DNA of 64,000 bases from Agromyces mariniharenae (lineage in GTDB: Bacteria > Actinomycetota > Actinomycetes > Actinomycetales > Microbacteriaceae), in the NCBI RefSeq assembly GCF_008122505.1, contig NZ_VSSB01000001.1, positions 2,092,891-2,156,890 on the forward strand. Reading direction: 5' to 3'. The notes below the pieces were generated by a model, which was given only the letters and a program-made list of their open reading frames with translations, had not been told where the DNA came from and did not search any database. Shown one piece after another: positions 25,997 through 34,680 of this stretch; within the stretch, counting starts at the first letter, position 1, and the number at the start of each line of letters is the position of its first letter. The position numbers were made by a program, and so were the translations under genes.

Positions 25997-26423
25997 CCCC
26001 GAGATTGCTGACCCCGAGGTCCTCGCGCTCGTGCTCGACGAGCCCATCGACCGCGCGGCGATCGAGGCGTTCGTGCAGTCGCCGCAGGACGGCGCGCTCG
26101 TGACGTTCGAGGGCGTCATCCGCGACCACGACCACGGGGCATCCGTCGCCCGCCTCGACTACCAGGCGCATCCCGAGGCGGAGCGGTTCCTGCGCGAGAC
26201 GTGCGCCGAGGTCGCCCGCGAGACGGGCCTGCGCGTGGCGGCCGCCCACCGCATCGGGTCGCTCGCCATCGGGGACGTCGCGCTCGTGGCCTCCGTCGCC
26301 GCGCCGCACCGCGCCGAGGCGTTCGCGGCGTGCGCCCTGCTCGTCGACCGGATCAAGGAGCGCACGCCGATCTGGAAGCGCCAGCACCTCGAGGGCGGCG
26401 CGACGGAGTGGGTGAACCTGTAG
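25989..26423 (+). CDS. moaE: Molybdopterin synthase large subunit
   Basis: 144 residues, one MoaE domain: GALVTFEGVIRDHDHG, RLDYQAHPEAE, and the conserved C-terminal IKERTPIWKRQHLEGG with the catalytic lysines. Joins MoaD to convert cPMP to molybdopterin. Overlaps moaCB by eight bases and closes the operon; a small hairpin separates it from the convergent moaD. Confidence 0.93.
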   Translation: MTDPEIADPEVLALVLDEPIDRAAIEAFVQSPQDGALVTFEGVIRDHDHGASVARLDYQAHPEAERFLRETCAEVARETGLRVAAAHRIGSLAIGDVALVASVAAPHRAEAFAACALLVDRIKERTPIWKRQHLEGGATEWVNL

Positions 26424-26440
26424 CGGCTTCGGGTGCCGCT
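26422..26440. terminator. Short hairpin between convergent moaE and moaD
   Basis: AGCGGC (26422-26427) pairs with GCCGCT (26435-26440), 7-base loop including TTCGGG; it joins the ends of the two convergent operons. Weak but well placed. Confidence 0.4.
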
Positions 26441-26691
26441 CAGCCTCCCGAGAACGGCGGCAGCACGTCGACGTTCGCGCCGATCGGCGCCGCCGCGTCG
26501 CGCCGAACCACGCCATCGACGAGGAACGAGCCGTTCGCGACGACCCGGGCCATCGCGGGCCCGTAGCGTCCGACGAGCAGGTCGCGCAGCTCGCCGACGG
26601 TCGACCCCGCCTCGGTCGCGGCGAGGGTCTCCTCCTCGACGCCGGCCGCCTCGGCGGCCGCCGCGAAGTAGCGCACGGTCACGGATGCCAC
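26440..26691 (-). CDS. moaD: Molybdopterin synthase sulfur carrier subunit
   Basis: 83 residues, ubiquitin-like MoaD: VTVRYFAAAAEAAG at the start and the essential C-terminal Gly-Gly (LPPFSGG). GTG start one base after the moaA stop, hence translational coupling. The GG tail is adenylated by the ThiF/MoeB-like protein and thiocarboxylated for MoaE. Confidence 0.88.
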   Translation of the reverse strand: MASVTVRYFAAAAEAAGVEEETLAATEAGSTVGELRDLLVGRYGPAMARVVANGSFLVDGVVRRDAAAPIGANVDVLPPFSGG

Positions 26692-26692
26692 G

Positions 26693-27760
26693 TCAGCCCC
26701 CGATCCCGCCCATGGAGCGCACCGGGCGGTGGAAGTCCGCCGCGTCGATGCCGTGGCCGGCCTGCTTGCCCCACATCGCGGCGCGCCAGCGGTCGGCGAG
26801 CTCGGCATCGGATGCCCCGTCGCGGAGCATCGCGCGCAGGTCGGTCTCGTCGTCGCCGAACAGGCACGAGCGCACGGTGCCCTCGGCGGTCAGGCGCGTG
26901 CGATCGCAGGCGGCGCAGAACGAGCGGGTCACCGAGGCGATGATGCCGACCGTCGCCGGGCCGCCGTCGACGAGCCACTCCTCGGCCGGCGCCGACGGGT
27001 CGTCGCGGCCGACGGGCTCGATCGCGAAGTGCTCGCCGAGCACGTCGAGGAGCTCCTGCGCGTCGACCATGTTCTCGCGGAGCCAGGTCTCGTCGGCGTC
27101 GAGCGGCATCTGCTCGATGAAGCGCAGGCGGCATCCGTGCTCGATAGCCCAGGCGAGCAGGGTCGGCGCGTCGTGGAGGGTCTCGCGCATGGCGACCGCG
27201 TTGACCTTGAGCGGCCCGAGCCCGGCGCGATGCGCCGCGGCGATGCCGTCGAGCACGCGCGGCAGCCGATCGCGGCGGGTGAGCCGCGTGAAGTGCTCCC
27301 GGTCGAGCGTGTCGAGCGACACGTTGACCCGGCTGAGCCCGGCGTCCTTCAGGGCCTGGGCCTTGCGGTCGAGGCCGATGCCGTTCGTCGTCAGCGCGAG
27401 CGGCGTGCCGGGGGCGGCCGCGGCGCTCAGCGCGACGATCTCGACGAGGTCGGCGCGCGTGAGCGGCTCGCCGCCCGTGAAGCGCACCTCGGTCACGCCG
27501 AGATCACGCACCGCGATGCCGACGAGTCGCGCGATCTCGGTCGACGAGAGCAGCTCGTCACGTGGGATCACGGGCAGGCCCTCGGCGGGCATGCAGTACG
27601 TGCAGCGCAGCGAGCAGGCCGACGTGATCGACACGCGGAGGTCGCGGGCGACGCGGCCGAACCGGTCGACGAGCCCCGGGACATCCGGTCGCCCCTCGGT
27701 CGACGGCGCAGCCGACGGCGGCCGGCGCAGAGCCGGCATGCCGAGCGAGAGGGCCGCCAT
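26693..27760 (-). CDS. moaA: GTP 3',8-cyclase (radical SAM)
   Basis: 355 residues. N-terminal radical-SAM cluster motif [15 protein letters not shown] (CxxxCxxC), [15 protein letters not shown], the C-terminal cluster ligands in [15 protein letters not shown] ... CLF, and the C-terminal Gly-Gly (MGGIGG) needed for activity. First enzyme of molybdopterin synthesis. TAGTGT on the minus strand (27772-27767) lies six bases before the ATG, with GGAGG between, so the transcript may be leaderless. Heads the moaA-moaD operon. Confidence 0.95.
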   Translation of the reverse strand: MAALSLGMPALRRPPSAAPSTEGRPDVPGLVDRFGRVARDLRVSITSACSLRCTYCMPAEGLPVIPRDELLSSTEIARLVGIAVRDLGVTEVRFTGGEPLTRADLVEIVALSAAAAPGTPLALTTNGIGLDRKAQALKDAGLSRVNVSLDTLDREHFTRLTRRDRLPRVLDGIAAAHRAGLGPLKVNAVAMRETLHDAPTLLAWAIEHGCRLRFIEQMPLDADETWLRENMVDAQELLDVLGEHFAIEPVGRDDPSAPAEEWLVDGGPATVGIIASVTRSFCAACDRTRLTAEGTVRSCLFGDDETDLRAMLRDGASDAELADRWRAAMWGKQAGHGIDAADFHRPVRSMGGIGG

Positions 27761-27836
27761 GCCTCCACACTAGGCGCTCGCGTGTTTCGCGCCGATGTCC
27801 GCCGGCGAACGGAAGGGGTCGACTGCACTCGATTCC

Positions 27837-27865
27837 GTGACAGCGCCCGCGCTCCTCACTACCCT
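27837..27865 (+). promoter_or_regulatory. Sigma-70-type promoter of the sulfite-oxidase-like operon
   Basis: GTGACA (27837-27842) and TACCCT (27860-27865) are separated by 17 bases, the optimal spacing. Transcription would start near 27872, shortly before GGGAGGAG and the ATG at 27889. Confidence 0.5.
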
Positions 27866-27888
27866 GAGACGAGTCGGGAGGAGACGCC

Positions 27889-28479
27889 ATGTCGTTCATC
27901 ACTCGGGGGTTCAGCGGACGCGGTCGCGAGCGCGACGACCGGCTCCCGCCGGGGCAGACCCTCGTCACCGATTTCCCGGTCCTCTCGGCCGGGCCCACGC
28001 CCGAGGTGGACACCGACGACTGGGAGTTCACGATCCGCACCGAGACCGGCGCGCACTCGTGGAACTGGGACGAGTTCATGGCGCTGAAGATCGACGACGT
28101 CGACACCGACATCCACTGCGTGACGCACTGGTCGAAGCTCGGCACGCGGTGGCGCGGGGTCTCGCTCGACACGCTCTTCGAGGACGTGGAGACCCAGTAC
28201 GACTACGTGATGGCGCACAGTTACGGCGGCTACACGACGAACGTGCCGCTCGACGAGCTGCTCGACGGCAAGGCGTGGGTCGCGTTCGAGTTCGACGGCG
28301 AGCCGCTCGACCCCGAGCACGGCGGCCCGGCCCGGCTGCTCGTGCCGCACCTCTACTTCTGGAAGAGCGCGAAGTGGGTGCGCGGACTGGTGATGATGGA
28401 CCAGGACGAGCCCGGCTTCTGGGAGCAGAACGGGTACCACATCCATGGGGATCCGTGGAAGGAGGAGCGGTACTGGTGA
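27889..28479 (+). CDS. Cytosolic sulfite-oxidase-like molybdopterin oxidoreductase
   Basis: 196 residues, a single sulfite-oxidase-type Mo-binding domain with the Mo-ligand Cys in DIHCVTHWSKLGTRW, plus GGYTTNVPL and ARLLVPHLYFWKSAKWV. No Tat or Sec signal is present, unlike the periplasmic YedY/MsrP, so it should act in the cytoplasm with plain molybdopterin. The next two genes (flavin reductase, DUF6510) overlap it, suggesting it receives electrons from, or gives them to, the reductase. The substrate is unknown; sulfoxide reduction is a reasonable guess. Confidence 0.9.
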   Translation: MSFITRGFSGRGRERDDRLPPGQTLVTDFPVLSAGPTPEVDTDDWEFTIRTETGAHSWNWDEFMALKIDDVDTDIHCVTHWSKLGTRWRGVSLDTLFEDVETQYDYVMAHSYGGYTTNVPLDELLDGKAWVAFEFDGEPLDPEHGGPARLLVPHLYFWKSAKWVRGLVMMDQDEPGFWEQNGYHIHGDPWKEERYW

Positions 28480-29270
28480 GCGACGCTCCGACCGCGCAGG
28501 CCGTCGCGCCGAGCGCGGCGCCGCTGGCCGTCCCGCGCTCGGGCTGGCACGTCGCCACGGTGGCCGCGACGCACCGCGAGACGCCCAACGCGACCCGCAT
28601 CGAGCTCGACGTGCCCGGCTGGCCGGGCAATGCGGCGGGGCAGCACCTCGACGTGCGCCTCACCGCGCCCGACGGCTACCAGGCGACGCGGTCGTACTCG
28701 ATCGCCTCGTCGGGGTCGTCGACCCGCGTCGTGCTCGCGGTCGACAAGCTGCCCGACGGCGAGGTGTCGCCGTACCTCGTCGACGACGTGCGCGCCGGCG
28801 ACATGCTCGAGGTGCACGGCCCGCTCGGGGCGTTCTTCGTCTGGGCTCCCGCGGCCGACACGGGCGACCATCGACCGGTCCAGCTCATCGCCGGCGGGTC
28901 GGGCGTCGTGCCGCTCTACGCGATGGCGCACGCGCACGCGGATGCCTCGGACCCGACGCCGTTCCGCCTGCTGTACTCCGTGCGCACGCCCGACGACGTC
29001 TACTTCGATGACGAGTTCGCGACGCTCGTGGATGCCGCGGCCCCGCTGCAGCTCGACGTGGTCTACACCCGCCGCGCGCCCGAGGGCTGGGCGACGGCGC
29101 CCGGCCGGATCATGCGCGAGGCCCTGGAGGCCGCCGTGTTCCCCGCGTCGGAGCGCCCGCGGGTCTTCGTCTGCGGCTCGACGGGCTTCGTCGAGCGCGT
29201 CGCCGACTGGCTCGTCGAGCTCGGCCACGACCCGCGGTCGATCCGCACCGAACGATACGGAGGCGCATGA
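28476..29270 (+). CDS. FNR-type flavin/NAD(P)H reductase partner
   Basis: 264 residues. FAD-binding barrel with RSYSIASSGS and a nucleotide-binding domain with LIAGGSGVVPLYAM and VFVCGSTGFVERVADWL. No 2Fe-2S domain is attached. GTG start overlaps the molybdoenzyme stop (GTGA) with GGAGG upstream. Its fixed position between the molybdoenzyme and DUF6510 makes it the probable electron-transfer partner. Confidence 0.88.
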   Translation: MSDAPTAQAVAPSAAPLAVPRSGWHVATVAATHRETPNATRIELDVPGWPGNAAGQHLDVRLTAPDGYQATRSYSIASSGSSTRVVLAVDKLPDGEVSPYLVDDVRAGDMLEVHGPLGAFFVWAPAADTGDHRPVQLIAGGSGVVPLYAMAHAHADASDPTPFRLLYSVRTPDDVYFDDEFATLVDAAAPLQLDVVYTRRAPEGWATAPGRIMREALEAAVFPASERPRVFVCGSTGFVERVADWLVELGHDPRSIRTERYGGA

Positions 29271-29539
29271 TGGAGCACGTCGACGGCAACGCCATCGCGG
29301 GTCCGCTCGCCGAGTTCTTCACCTTCGACGCGACGATGGCCAGCGGGCGGTGCGTCGGCTGCGGCACGGTCGCCGAGCTCGCCAGGGCCATGGTCTACCG
29401 CAGCGGCGCCGGCACGGTCGTGCGCTGCAGCACGTGCGACACCGTGCTCGCCACGCTCGTCGAGTCGGGCGACCGCGCCTGGATCGGCCTCAGGGGCGTG
29501 ACCGCGATCGAGGTGCGTCGGACGCCATCGGAGGGCTGA
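29267..29539 (+). CDS. DUF6510 zinc-ribbon protein
   Basis: 90 residues. Two Cys pairs, RCVGCG and RCSTCD, about 32 residues apart, form a likely zinc ribbon. N-terminal DGNAIAGPLAEFF is typical of DUF6510. Overlaps the reductase stop by four bases. Probably a small subunit or maturation factor of the preceding oxidoreductase pair; no direct evidence. Confidence 0.85.
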   Translation: MMEHVDGNAIAGPLAEFFTFDATMASGRCVGCGTVAELARAMVYRSGAGTVVRCSTCDTVLATLVESGDRAWIGLRGVTAIEVRRTPSEG

Positions 29540-29559
29540 CACTCCACGGGGAGCACGCC

Positions 29560-29856
29560 ATGTGGATCGGCTGGATCGAGTTCGACCTGCTGCTCGGCGA
29601 CGTGCACTCGCTGAAGGACAAGCGGGCCGTCATCCGGCCGATCCTCGCCGACCTGCGCCGAGCCACCGAGGCGAGCGTGGCCGAGGTCGCTGAGCAGGAC
29701 CTGCACCGTCGCGCCGTGCTCGGCGTCGGCGTCGTGGCATCCGGAGCCGAGCGCGTGACCGACACGCTCGACCGCGCCGAGCGGCTCGTCGCCTCGCGGC
29801 CCGACGTCATGCTGCTCTCGGCGCGGCGGCGGCTGCGCCGCAGCGACGACGACTGA
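29560..29856 (+). CDS. DUF503 family protein
   Basis: 98 residues. Matches the DUF503/YlxP-like family (MWIGWIEFDLLLGDVHSLKDKR at the start, VAEVAEQDLHRRAVLGV in the middle). Family members are small ferredoxin-like proteins sometimes placed beside rbfA; the role is unclear. GGGAG lies before the ATG; 20 bases separate it from DUF6510, so it may share that operon. Confidence 0.82.
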   Translation: MWIGWIEFDLLLGDVHSLKDKRAVIRPILADLRRATEASVAEVAEQDLHRRAVLGVGVVASGAERVTDTLDRAERLVASRPDVMLLSARRRLRRSDDD

Positions 29857-29884
29857 GCGGATGCCGCGGCTGCGGCCGCACGCC

Positions 29885-31174
29885 TCAGCTCGCGACGACC
29901 TCCCCGTCCTTCCACACGCGCGCAATGAGCGGCACGCCCGGACGGTAGGCGAGGTGCACGTGGCTCGGCGCGTCGAGCAGCACGAGGTCGGCCGGGCCGC
30001 CCGGGCGGATCGCCCCGACATCCGTGCGCCGCAGCGCTGTCGCACCCCCGGCGGTCGAGGCCCAGAGCGCCTCGGCGGGCGTCATGCCCATGTCGCGCAC
30101 GGCGACCGCGATGCAGAACGGCATCGAGCTCGTGAAGCTCGACCCCGGGTTGCAGTCGCTCGCGAGCGCCACCGTGACGCCCGCGTCGATGAGGCGCCGC
30201 GCGTCGGGGTACGGCTGCCGGGTCGAGAACTCGACGCCCGGCAGCAGGGTGGCGACCGTGTCGGATGCCGCGAGCGCCGCGACCTCTGGGTCGTCGAGGT
30301 AGGTGCAGTGGTCGACGGATGCCGCGCCGAGCTCGATCGCGAGACGCACCCCGTCGCCCGCGCCGAGCTGGTTGCCGTGCACTCGCACGCCGAGGCCCAT
30401 GGCCGCACCCGCTTCGAGCACCCGCCGGGACTGCTCCGCGGTGAAGGCGCCGCGCTCGCAGAACGCGTCGATCCACTTCGCGTGCGGCGCGCAGGCCTCG
30501 AGCATCTCGCCGACGACGAGGTCGACGTAGGCGTCGGCGCCCGTGCCGGGATCGCCCGCCGGGTCGGCGTAGTCGGCCGGCACGACATGCGCGCCGAGGA
30601 ACGTGACCTCGTCGGTGACCTCGCGGGCGAGGCGCACGATGCGCTCCTCGTCGCGCACCGAGAGCCCGTACCCCGACTTCACCTCGAACGTCGTGGTGCC
30701 CTGGGCGTGCAGCTCGGCCACGAACCCGGCGAGGCGGGCGCGCAGCTCGTCGTCGGTCGCGGCGCGGGTCGCAGCCACGGTCGAGCGGATGCCGCCCGCC
30801 TCGTAGCGGCGCCCGGCCATGCGCGCGGCGAACTCCTCGGCCCGGTCGCCGCCGAAGACGAGGTGCGTGTGGCTGTCGACGAAGCCCGGGAACACGGCAC
30901 GGCCGCCCGCGTCGACCACCTCGACGTCGGCGTCCCACAGCGACCGGTGCTCCTCGCCGTCGCGCCGCTGCTCGCGCTCGTGCCGCAGCTCGTCGTCGTG
31001 CGACGGCACGTGCGCGGCGGGCCCGATCCACGTGATGCGGCCGTCCTCCACGAGCACGGCCGCATCCCGCACGATGCCGAGCGGGCCGCCGTCGCGGTCG
31101 GGAGCCGGGTCGTTCGTGACCAGTTCGCCGACGTTCGTCAGCAGCATCCGCTTCACTGCACCGCCATCAGTCAT
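29885..31174 (-). CDS. hutI: Imidazolonepropionase
   Basis: 429 residues from the ATG at 31174, which has GGGAG eight bases upstream; ATGs at 31225 (overlapping the hutU stop) and 31147 are alternatives. Amidohydrolase motifs: [17 protein letters not shown] (HxH metal ligands), [24 protein letters not shown]. Hydrolyses imidazolone propionate to formiminoglutamate, third step of histidine degradation. Directly downstream of hutU in one transcript. Confidence 0.92.
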   Translation of the reverse strand: MTDGGAVKRMLLTNVGELVTNDPAPDRDGGPLGIVRDAAVLVEDGRITWIGPAAHVPSHDDELRHEREQRRDGEEHRSLWDADVEVVDAGGRAVFPGFVDSHTHLVFGGDRAEEFAARMAGRRYEAGGIRSTVAATRAATDDELRARLAGFVAELHAQGTTTFEVKSGYGLSVRDEERIVRLAREVTDEVTFLGAHVVPADYADPAGDPGTGADAYVDLVVGEMLEACAPHAKWIDAFCERGAFTAEQSRRVLEAGAAMGLGVRVHGNQLGAGDGVRLAIELGAASVDHCTYLDDPEVAALAASDTVATLLPGVEFSTRQPYPDARRLIDAGVTVALASDCNPGSSFTSSMPFCIAVAVRDMGMTPAEALWASTAGGATALRRTDVGAIRPGGPADLVLLDAPSHVHLAYRPGVPLIARVWKDGEVVAS

Positions 31175-31221
31175 GCGTGCGCTCCCGATCGTCGCGTCGA
31201 TGCCGGGCGAACCGAGACCCG

Positions 31222-32898
31222 TCATGCGTCCATCATGGGCACGCGCAGGCCGCGCTCGCGAGCCACCTCGACGGCGCGGTCGTAGCCCGCGTCGACGTGC
31301 CGCATGACGCCGGTGCCCGGGTCGTTCACGAGCACGCGTGCGATCTTCTCGGCCGCGAGGTCGGTGCCGTCGGCGACGACCACCTGGCCGGCGTGGATCG
31401 AGCGCCCGATGCCGACGCCGCCGCCGTGGTGGATCGACACCCAGGTCGCGCCCGACGCCGTGTTCAGCAGCGCGTTGAGCAGCGGCCAGTCGGCGATCGC
31501 GTCGGAGCCGTCGGCCATGGCCTCGGTCTCGCGGTAGGGCGAGGCGACCGAGCCCGAGTCGAGGTGATCGCGGCCGATGACGACCGGCGCGCTGAGCTCG
31601 CCCGAGGCGACCATCTCGTTGAACTTCAGGCCCGCGAGGTGGCGTTCCTTGTAGCCGAGCCAGCAGATGCGAGCCGGAAGGCCCTCGAAGTGCACCTTCT
31701 CGCCGGCCTGCGTGATCCAGCGGCGCAGGTGCTCGTCGTCGGGGAACAGCTCGAGGATCGCGCGGTCGGTCGCGGCGATGTCGGCCGGGTCGCCCGAGAG
31801 CGCCGCCCAGCGGAACGGGCCCTTGCCCTCGGCGAAGAGCGGGCGGATGTACGCGGGGACGAAGCCCGGGAACGCGAAGGCACGGTCGTGCGCGAGCCCG
31901 CCGAGCTCCGCTTCGCGGCGGATCGAGTTGCCGTAGTCGAACACCTCGGCGCCGGCTTCCTGGAAGCCGACCATCGCGTCGACGTGCTTCGCCATGCTCT
32001 CGCGGGCGCGGGTCGTGAAGCCCTCGGGGTCGGATGCCGCGAGCTCGTGCCACTCGTCGACCGAGACGCCCTCGGGCAGGTACGACAGCGGGTCGTGCGC
32101 GCTGGTCTGGTCGGTCACGATGTCGATCGCCACACCGCGCGCGAGCAGCTCGGGGAACACGGTGGCGGCGTTGCCGACGAGGCCGACGCTGAGCGGGGTG
32201 CGCGCGGCCTTCGCGGCGAGCACGCGCTCGATCGCGTCGTCGAGGTCGTCGGTCAGCTCGTCGAGGTAGCCGTGGTCGACGCGGCGCGCCAGGCGGGACT
32301 CGTCGACGTCGACGATGAGCATGACGCCCTCGTTCATGGTCACGGCGAGCGGCTGGGCGCCGCCCATGCCCCCGCAGCCGGCGGTGAGCGTGAGCGTGCC
32401 GGCGAGCGAACCACCGAACCGTGCGCGCGCGATGGCGCCGAAGGTCTCGTAGGTGCCCTGCAGGATGCCCTGCGTGCCGATGTAGATCCAGGAGCCGGCC
32501 GTCATCTGGCCGTACATGGTGAGGCCGAGCTGCTCGAGGCGGCGGAACTCGGGCCACGTCGCCCAGTCGCCGACGAGGTTCGAGTTGGCGATGAGCACGC
32601 GCGGCGCCCACTCGTGCGTGCGGAAGACGCCGACGGGCTTGCCCGACTGCACGAGCAGCGTCTCGTCGGGTTCGAGGTCCTCGAGCGTGCGCACGATGGC
32701 GTCGAACGACTCCCAGTTGCGGGCGGCCTTGCCGGTGCCGCCGTAGACGATGAGGTCGCCGGGGCGCTCGGCCACCTCGGGGTCGAGGTTGTTCATGAGC
32801 ATGCGCAGCGGCGCCTCGGTCTGCCAGCTCTTCGCGGTCAGCTCCGAGCCGCGGGCGGCGCGGACGGTGCGCGCGGGGGCGGGGGGTGCATCGGTCAT
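31222..32898 (-). CDS. hutU: Urocanate hydratase
   Basis: 558 residues, full length. Urocanase hallmarks: [30 protein letters not shown] (NAD-binding and active site), [14 protein letters not shown], and [14 protein letters not shown]. Converts urocanate to imidazolone propionate with tightly bound NAD. Read on the minus strand, TGGGAT (32910-32905) is six bases before the ATG, and an IclR-type operator ends 54 bases upstream. Cotranscribed with hutI. Confidence 0.96.
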   Translation of the reverse strand: MTDAPPAPARTVRAARGSELTAKSWQTEAPLRMLMNNLDPEVAERPGDLIVYGGTGKAARNWESFDAIVRTLEDLEPDETLLVQSGKPVGVFRTHEWAPRVLIANSNLVGDWATWPEFRRLEQLGLTMYGQMTAGSWIYIGTQGILQGTYETFGAIARARFGGSLAGTLTLTAGCGGMGGAQPLAVTMNEGVMLIVDVDESRLARRVDHGYLDELTDDLDDAIERVLAAKAARTPLSVGLVGNAATVFPELLARGVAIDIVTDQTSAHDPLSYLPEGVSVDEWHELAASDPEGFTTRARESMAKHVDAMVGFQEAGAEVFDYGNSIRREAELGGLAHDRAFAFPGFVPAYIRPLFAEGKGPFRWAALSGDPADIAATDRAILELFPDDEHLRRWITQAGEKVHFEGLPARICWLGYKERHLAGLKFNEMVASGELSAPVVIGRDHLDSGSVASPYRETEAMADGSDAIADWPLLNALLNTASGATWVSIHHGGGVGIGRSIHAGQVVVADGTDLAAEKIARVLVNDPGTGVMRHVDAGYDRAVEVARERGLRVPMMDA

Positions 32899-32952
32899 GC
32901 CTCGATCCCACCGCACGCGGCACGCTGCGACAACGGATGCCGCGGGGTGCGC

Positions 32953-32968
32953 GTCCGGGATCCCAGAC
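32953..32968. promoter_or_regulatory. Predicted IclR (hut) operator upstream of hutU
   Basis: GTCCGGGATCCCAGAC, one mismatch from the perfect dyad at 36308-36323. It ends 54 bases before the hutU ATG. The plus-strand flank GACGAGGAGG also matches the flank of the iclR site. Confidence 0.75.
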
Positions 32969-32976
32969 GAGGAGGG

Positions 32977-34530
32977 TCAGCCGAGCGAGATGCCGCGCGC
33001 GGCCATGAACGGGACCGCGTCGATGGCGGCGCCGTCGAGGTGCACCTCGTAGTGGAGGTGGCACCCGGTGGAGGCGCCCGTGCTGCCGACCGCGCCGATG
33101 AGCTGGCCCGCGGTCACGGTCTCGCCGGCCGCGACGAAGACGCCGCCGTCGGTCAGGTGCCCGTAGCCGGTCTCGACGCCCGAGCCGTGGTCGATCTGGA
33201 TCCAGTTGCCGAGGCTGCCGTTCGGGCCGGCCGCGTTCACGACGCCCGACGTGGCGGCGTAGACCGCCGTGCCGCACGAGGCGGCGAGGTCGGTGCCCCG
33301 ATGGAAGTCGTTCACGCCCGGCAGCGGCTTGACCGGCCGAGGGCCGAAGTCGGAGGTGATCCGACCGACCACGGGGAGCGCCCAGCCCTGGTCGCTGAGC
33401 TGTCCCGCATCGGCGGGCAGGTTGAGCAGGAGCGAGACGCCGCTCGACGCCAGGCGGCTGTCGGATGCGGCGTCGGCCTGCAGGTCGGCGAGCTCCTGGC
33501 GCGCGTCGGCCAGCGCCTGCTCGGCGGCCTCGACCTCGGCCTCTGCGGCTTCGACCGGCACCTCGTCGACCGCGGCCCATGCGGCGTCGGCGCGCTCCTG
33601 CGCCGCCGCGGCCTCCTCGGTGCGCTTGTCGGCGATCGCGAGGAGCTTCTCGACGTCACCGGCGATCTGCTCGACCCGCGCCACGCCGCCGAGGCCGGCG
33701 AGCAGGTCCTTGCCGGCGCCGAACGCGGCGGGGATCGACGAGAGCGTCGCGCCGTCGCCCTGCGCGGCCGCGAAGTACACGCGGCCGGCGGCGTCGGCCT
33801 TGGCCTTGGCGTCGTCGGCGAGGCCCTGCATGCGCTCGGCGACGGCCTGCGCCTCGGCCCGCATCGACCGGGCGTCGGCGAGCGCCGCCTCAGCGGCGCG
33901 GAGCTGCGACGTGGCGAGCTGGATACGCGCCTGCGCCCCCGCGAGCGCGGCCGACTGCAGGCTGTTCGTGCCCGTCGAGATCGACGCAGCGGTCGCGCGC
34001 AGCGTGCGCGTGGGCGACGAGATCGTCGGCGAGGTCGGCGCGGGTGAGCCCGGTGGGTTCGTTGCCGGATCCGTGGGCGGCGGTGTGGCCGGATCCGTGG
34101 GCGGCGGTGTGGCCGGGTCGGTCGGCGGCGGCGGCGTGGCCGGGTCGGTCGGCGGCGGCGTGGCCGGGTCAGTGGGCGGCGGCGTGGCCGGGTCGGTCGG
34201 TGGCGGCGTGGCGGGATCGGTCGGCGGCGGCGTGGCCGGATCGGTCGGAGTCTCCGTCGCCGGCGCGGGCTCCTCCGCCGGCGCGGGCTCCTCGGCCGGC
34301 GCGGGTTCGGTCGTCGGTTCCGCGGTCTCGGTCGTGGTCGCGTCGGTCGTGCTCGTCGTGTCGGTGGTCCCGGTCGCCGAGAGCTCCTCCGCGTAAGCGG
34401 GCGCGGCACCCAGGACGCTCAGCAGCACGACGGCCGTTGCTGCGGCGAGCGTGACGCCACCCCGGCGAGCGCTCCGTGAATACCACGGGCGCTCTCGGCC
34501 GGGTTCTGAACAGGGTGGCGTCGGCGTCAT
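32977..34530 (-). CDS. Secreted M23-family peptidase with Pro-rich spacer and coiled coil
   Basis: 517 residues. A Sec signal peptide ends near [10 protein letters not shown]. Then a Thr/Pro spacer of seven or eight TDPATPPP units (about residues 90-155), a long Ala-rich coiled coil (about 185-370), and a C-terminal M23 LytM domain with [15 protein letters not shown] and CHLHYEV supplying the zinc and catalytic histidines. Such proteins are peptidoglycan endopeptidases or cell-division activators. It is an unrelated insertion between hutU and hutH. The start is the ATG at 34530 because the signal peptide follows directly. Confidence 0.87.
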   Translation of the reverse strand: MTPTPPCSEPGRERPWYSRSARRGGVTLAAATAVVLLSVLGAAPAYAEELSATGTTDTTSTTDATTTETAEPTTEPAPAEEPAPAEEPAPATETPTDPATPPPTDPATPPPTDPATPPPTDPATPPPTDPATPPPPTDPATPPPTDPATPPPTDPATNPPGSPAPTSPTISSPTRTLRATAASISTGTNSLQSAALAGAQARIQLATSQLRAAEAALADARSMRAEAQAVAERMQGLADDAKAKADAAGRVYFAAAQGDGATLSSIPAAFGAGKDLLAGLGGVARVEQIAGDVEKLLAIADKRTEEAAAAQERADAAWAAVDEVPVEAAEAEVEAAEQALADARQELADLQADAASDSRLASSGVSLLLNLPADAGQLSDQGWALPVVGRITSDFGPRPVKPLPGVNDFHRGTDLAASCGTAVYAATSGVVNAAGPNGSLGNWIQIDHGSGVETGYGHLTDGGVFVAAGETVTAGQLIGAVGSTGASTGCHLHYEVHLDGAAIDAVPFMAARGISLG

Positions 34531-34680
34531 CAGGTTCCGTTTCGGGTATCGGCCCGGGGCCGATCCCGTCCAGTCTGTCATCGCCGCCCGAGTGAGACAA
34601 CCGTTCTGCAGCGTACGCACAGCCCACGTTCGGGGTACATGAGCATGTCTCACGTCGGCGGGGATGGTGCCCGGAAGGTG

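Noticed and set aside
31174..31225. hutI start at 31225 overlapping the hutU stop
   Set aside because: ATGA overlap is attractive, but GGGAG is correctly spaced only for the ATG at 31174, and the extra residues are not typical of HutI.
31230..34047. 956-codon plus-strand frame opposite hutU and the M23 gene
   Set aside because: Antisense shadow with no domain; the minus-strand genes have full motif sets.
34050..34250. Regular 24-base repeats that resemble a CRISPR or minisatellite array
   Set aside because: They are in-frame codons for TDPATPPP units of the M23 protein spacer, with no unique spacers.
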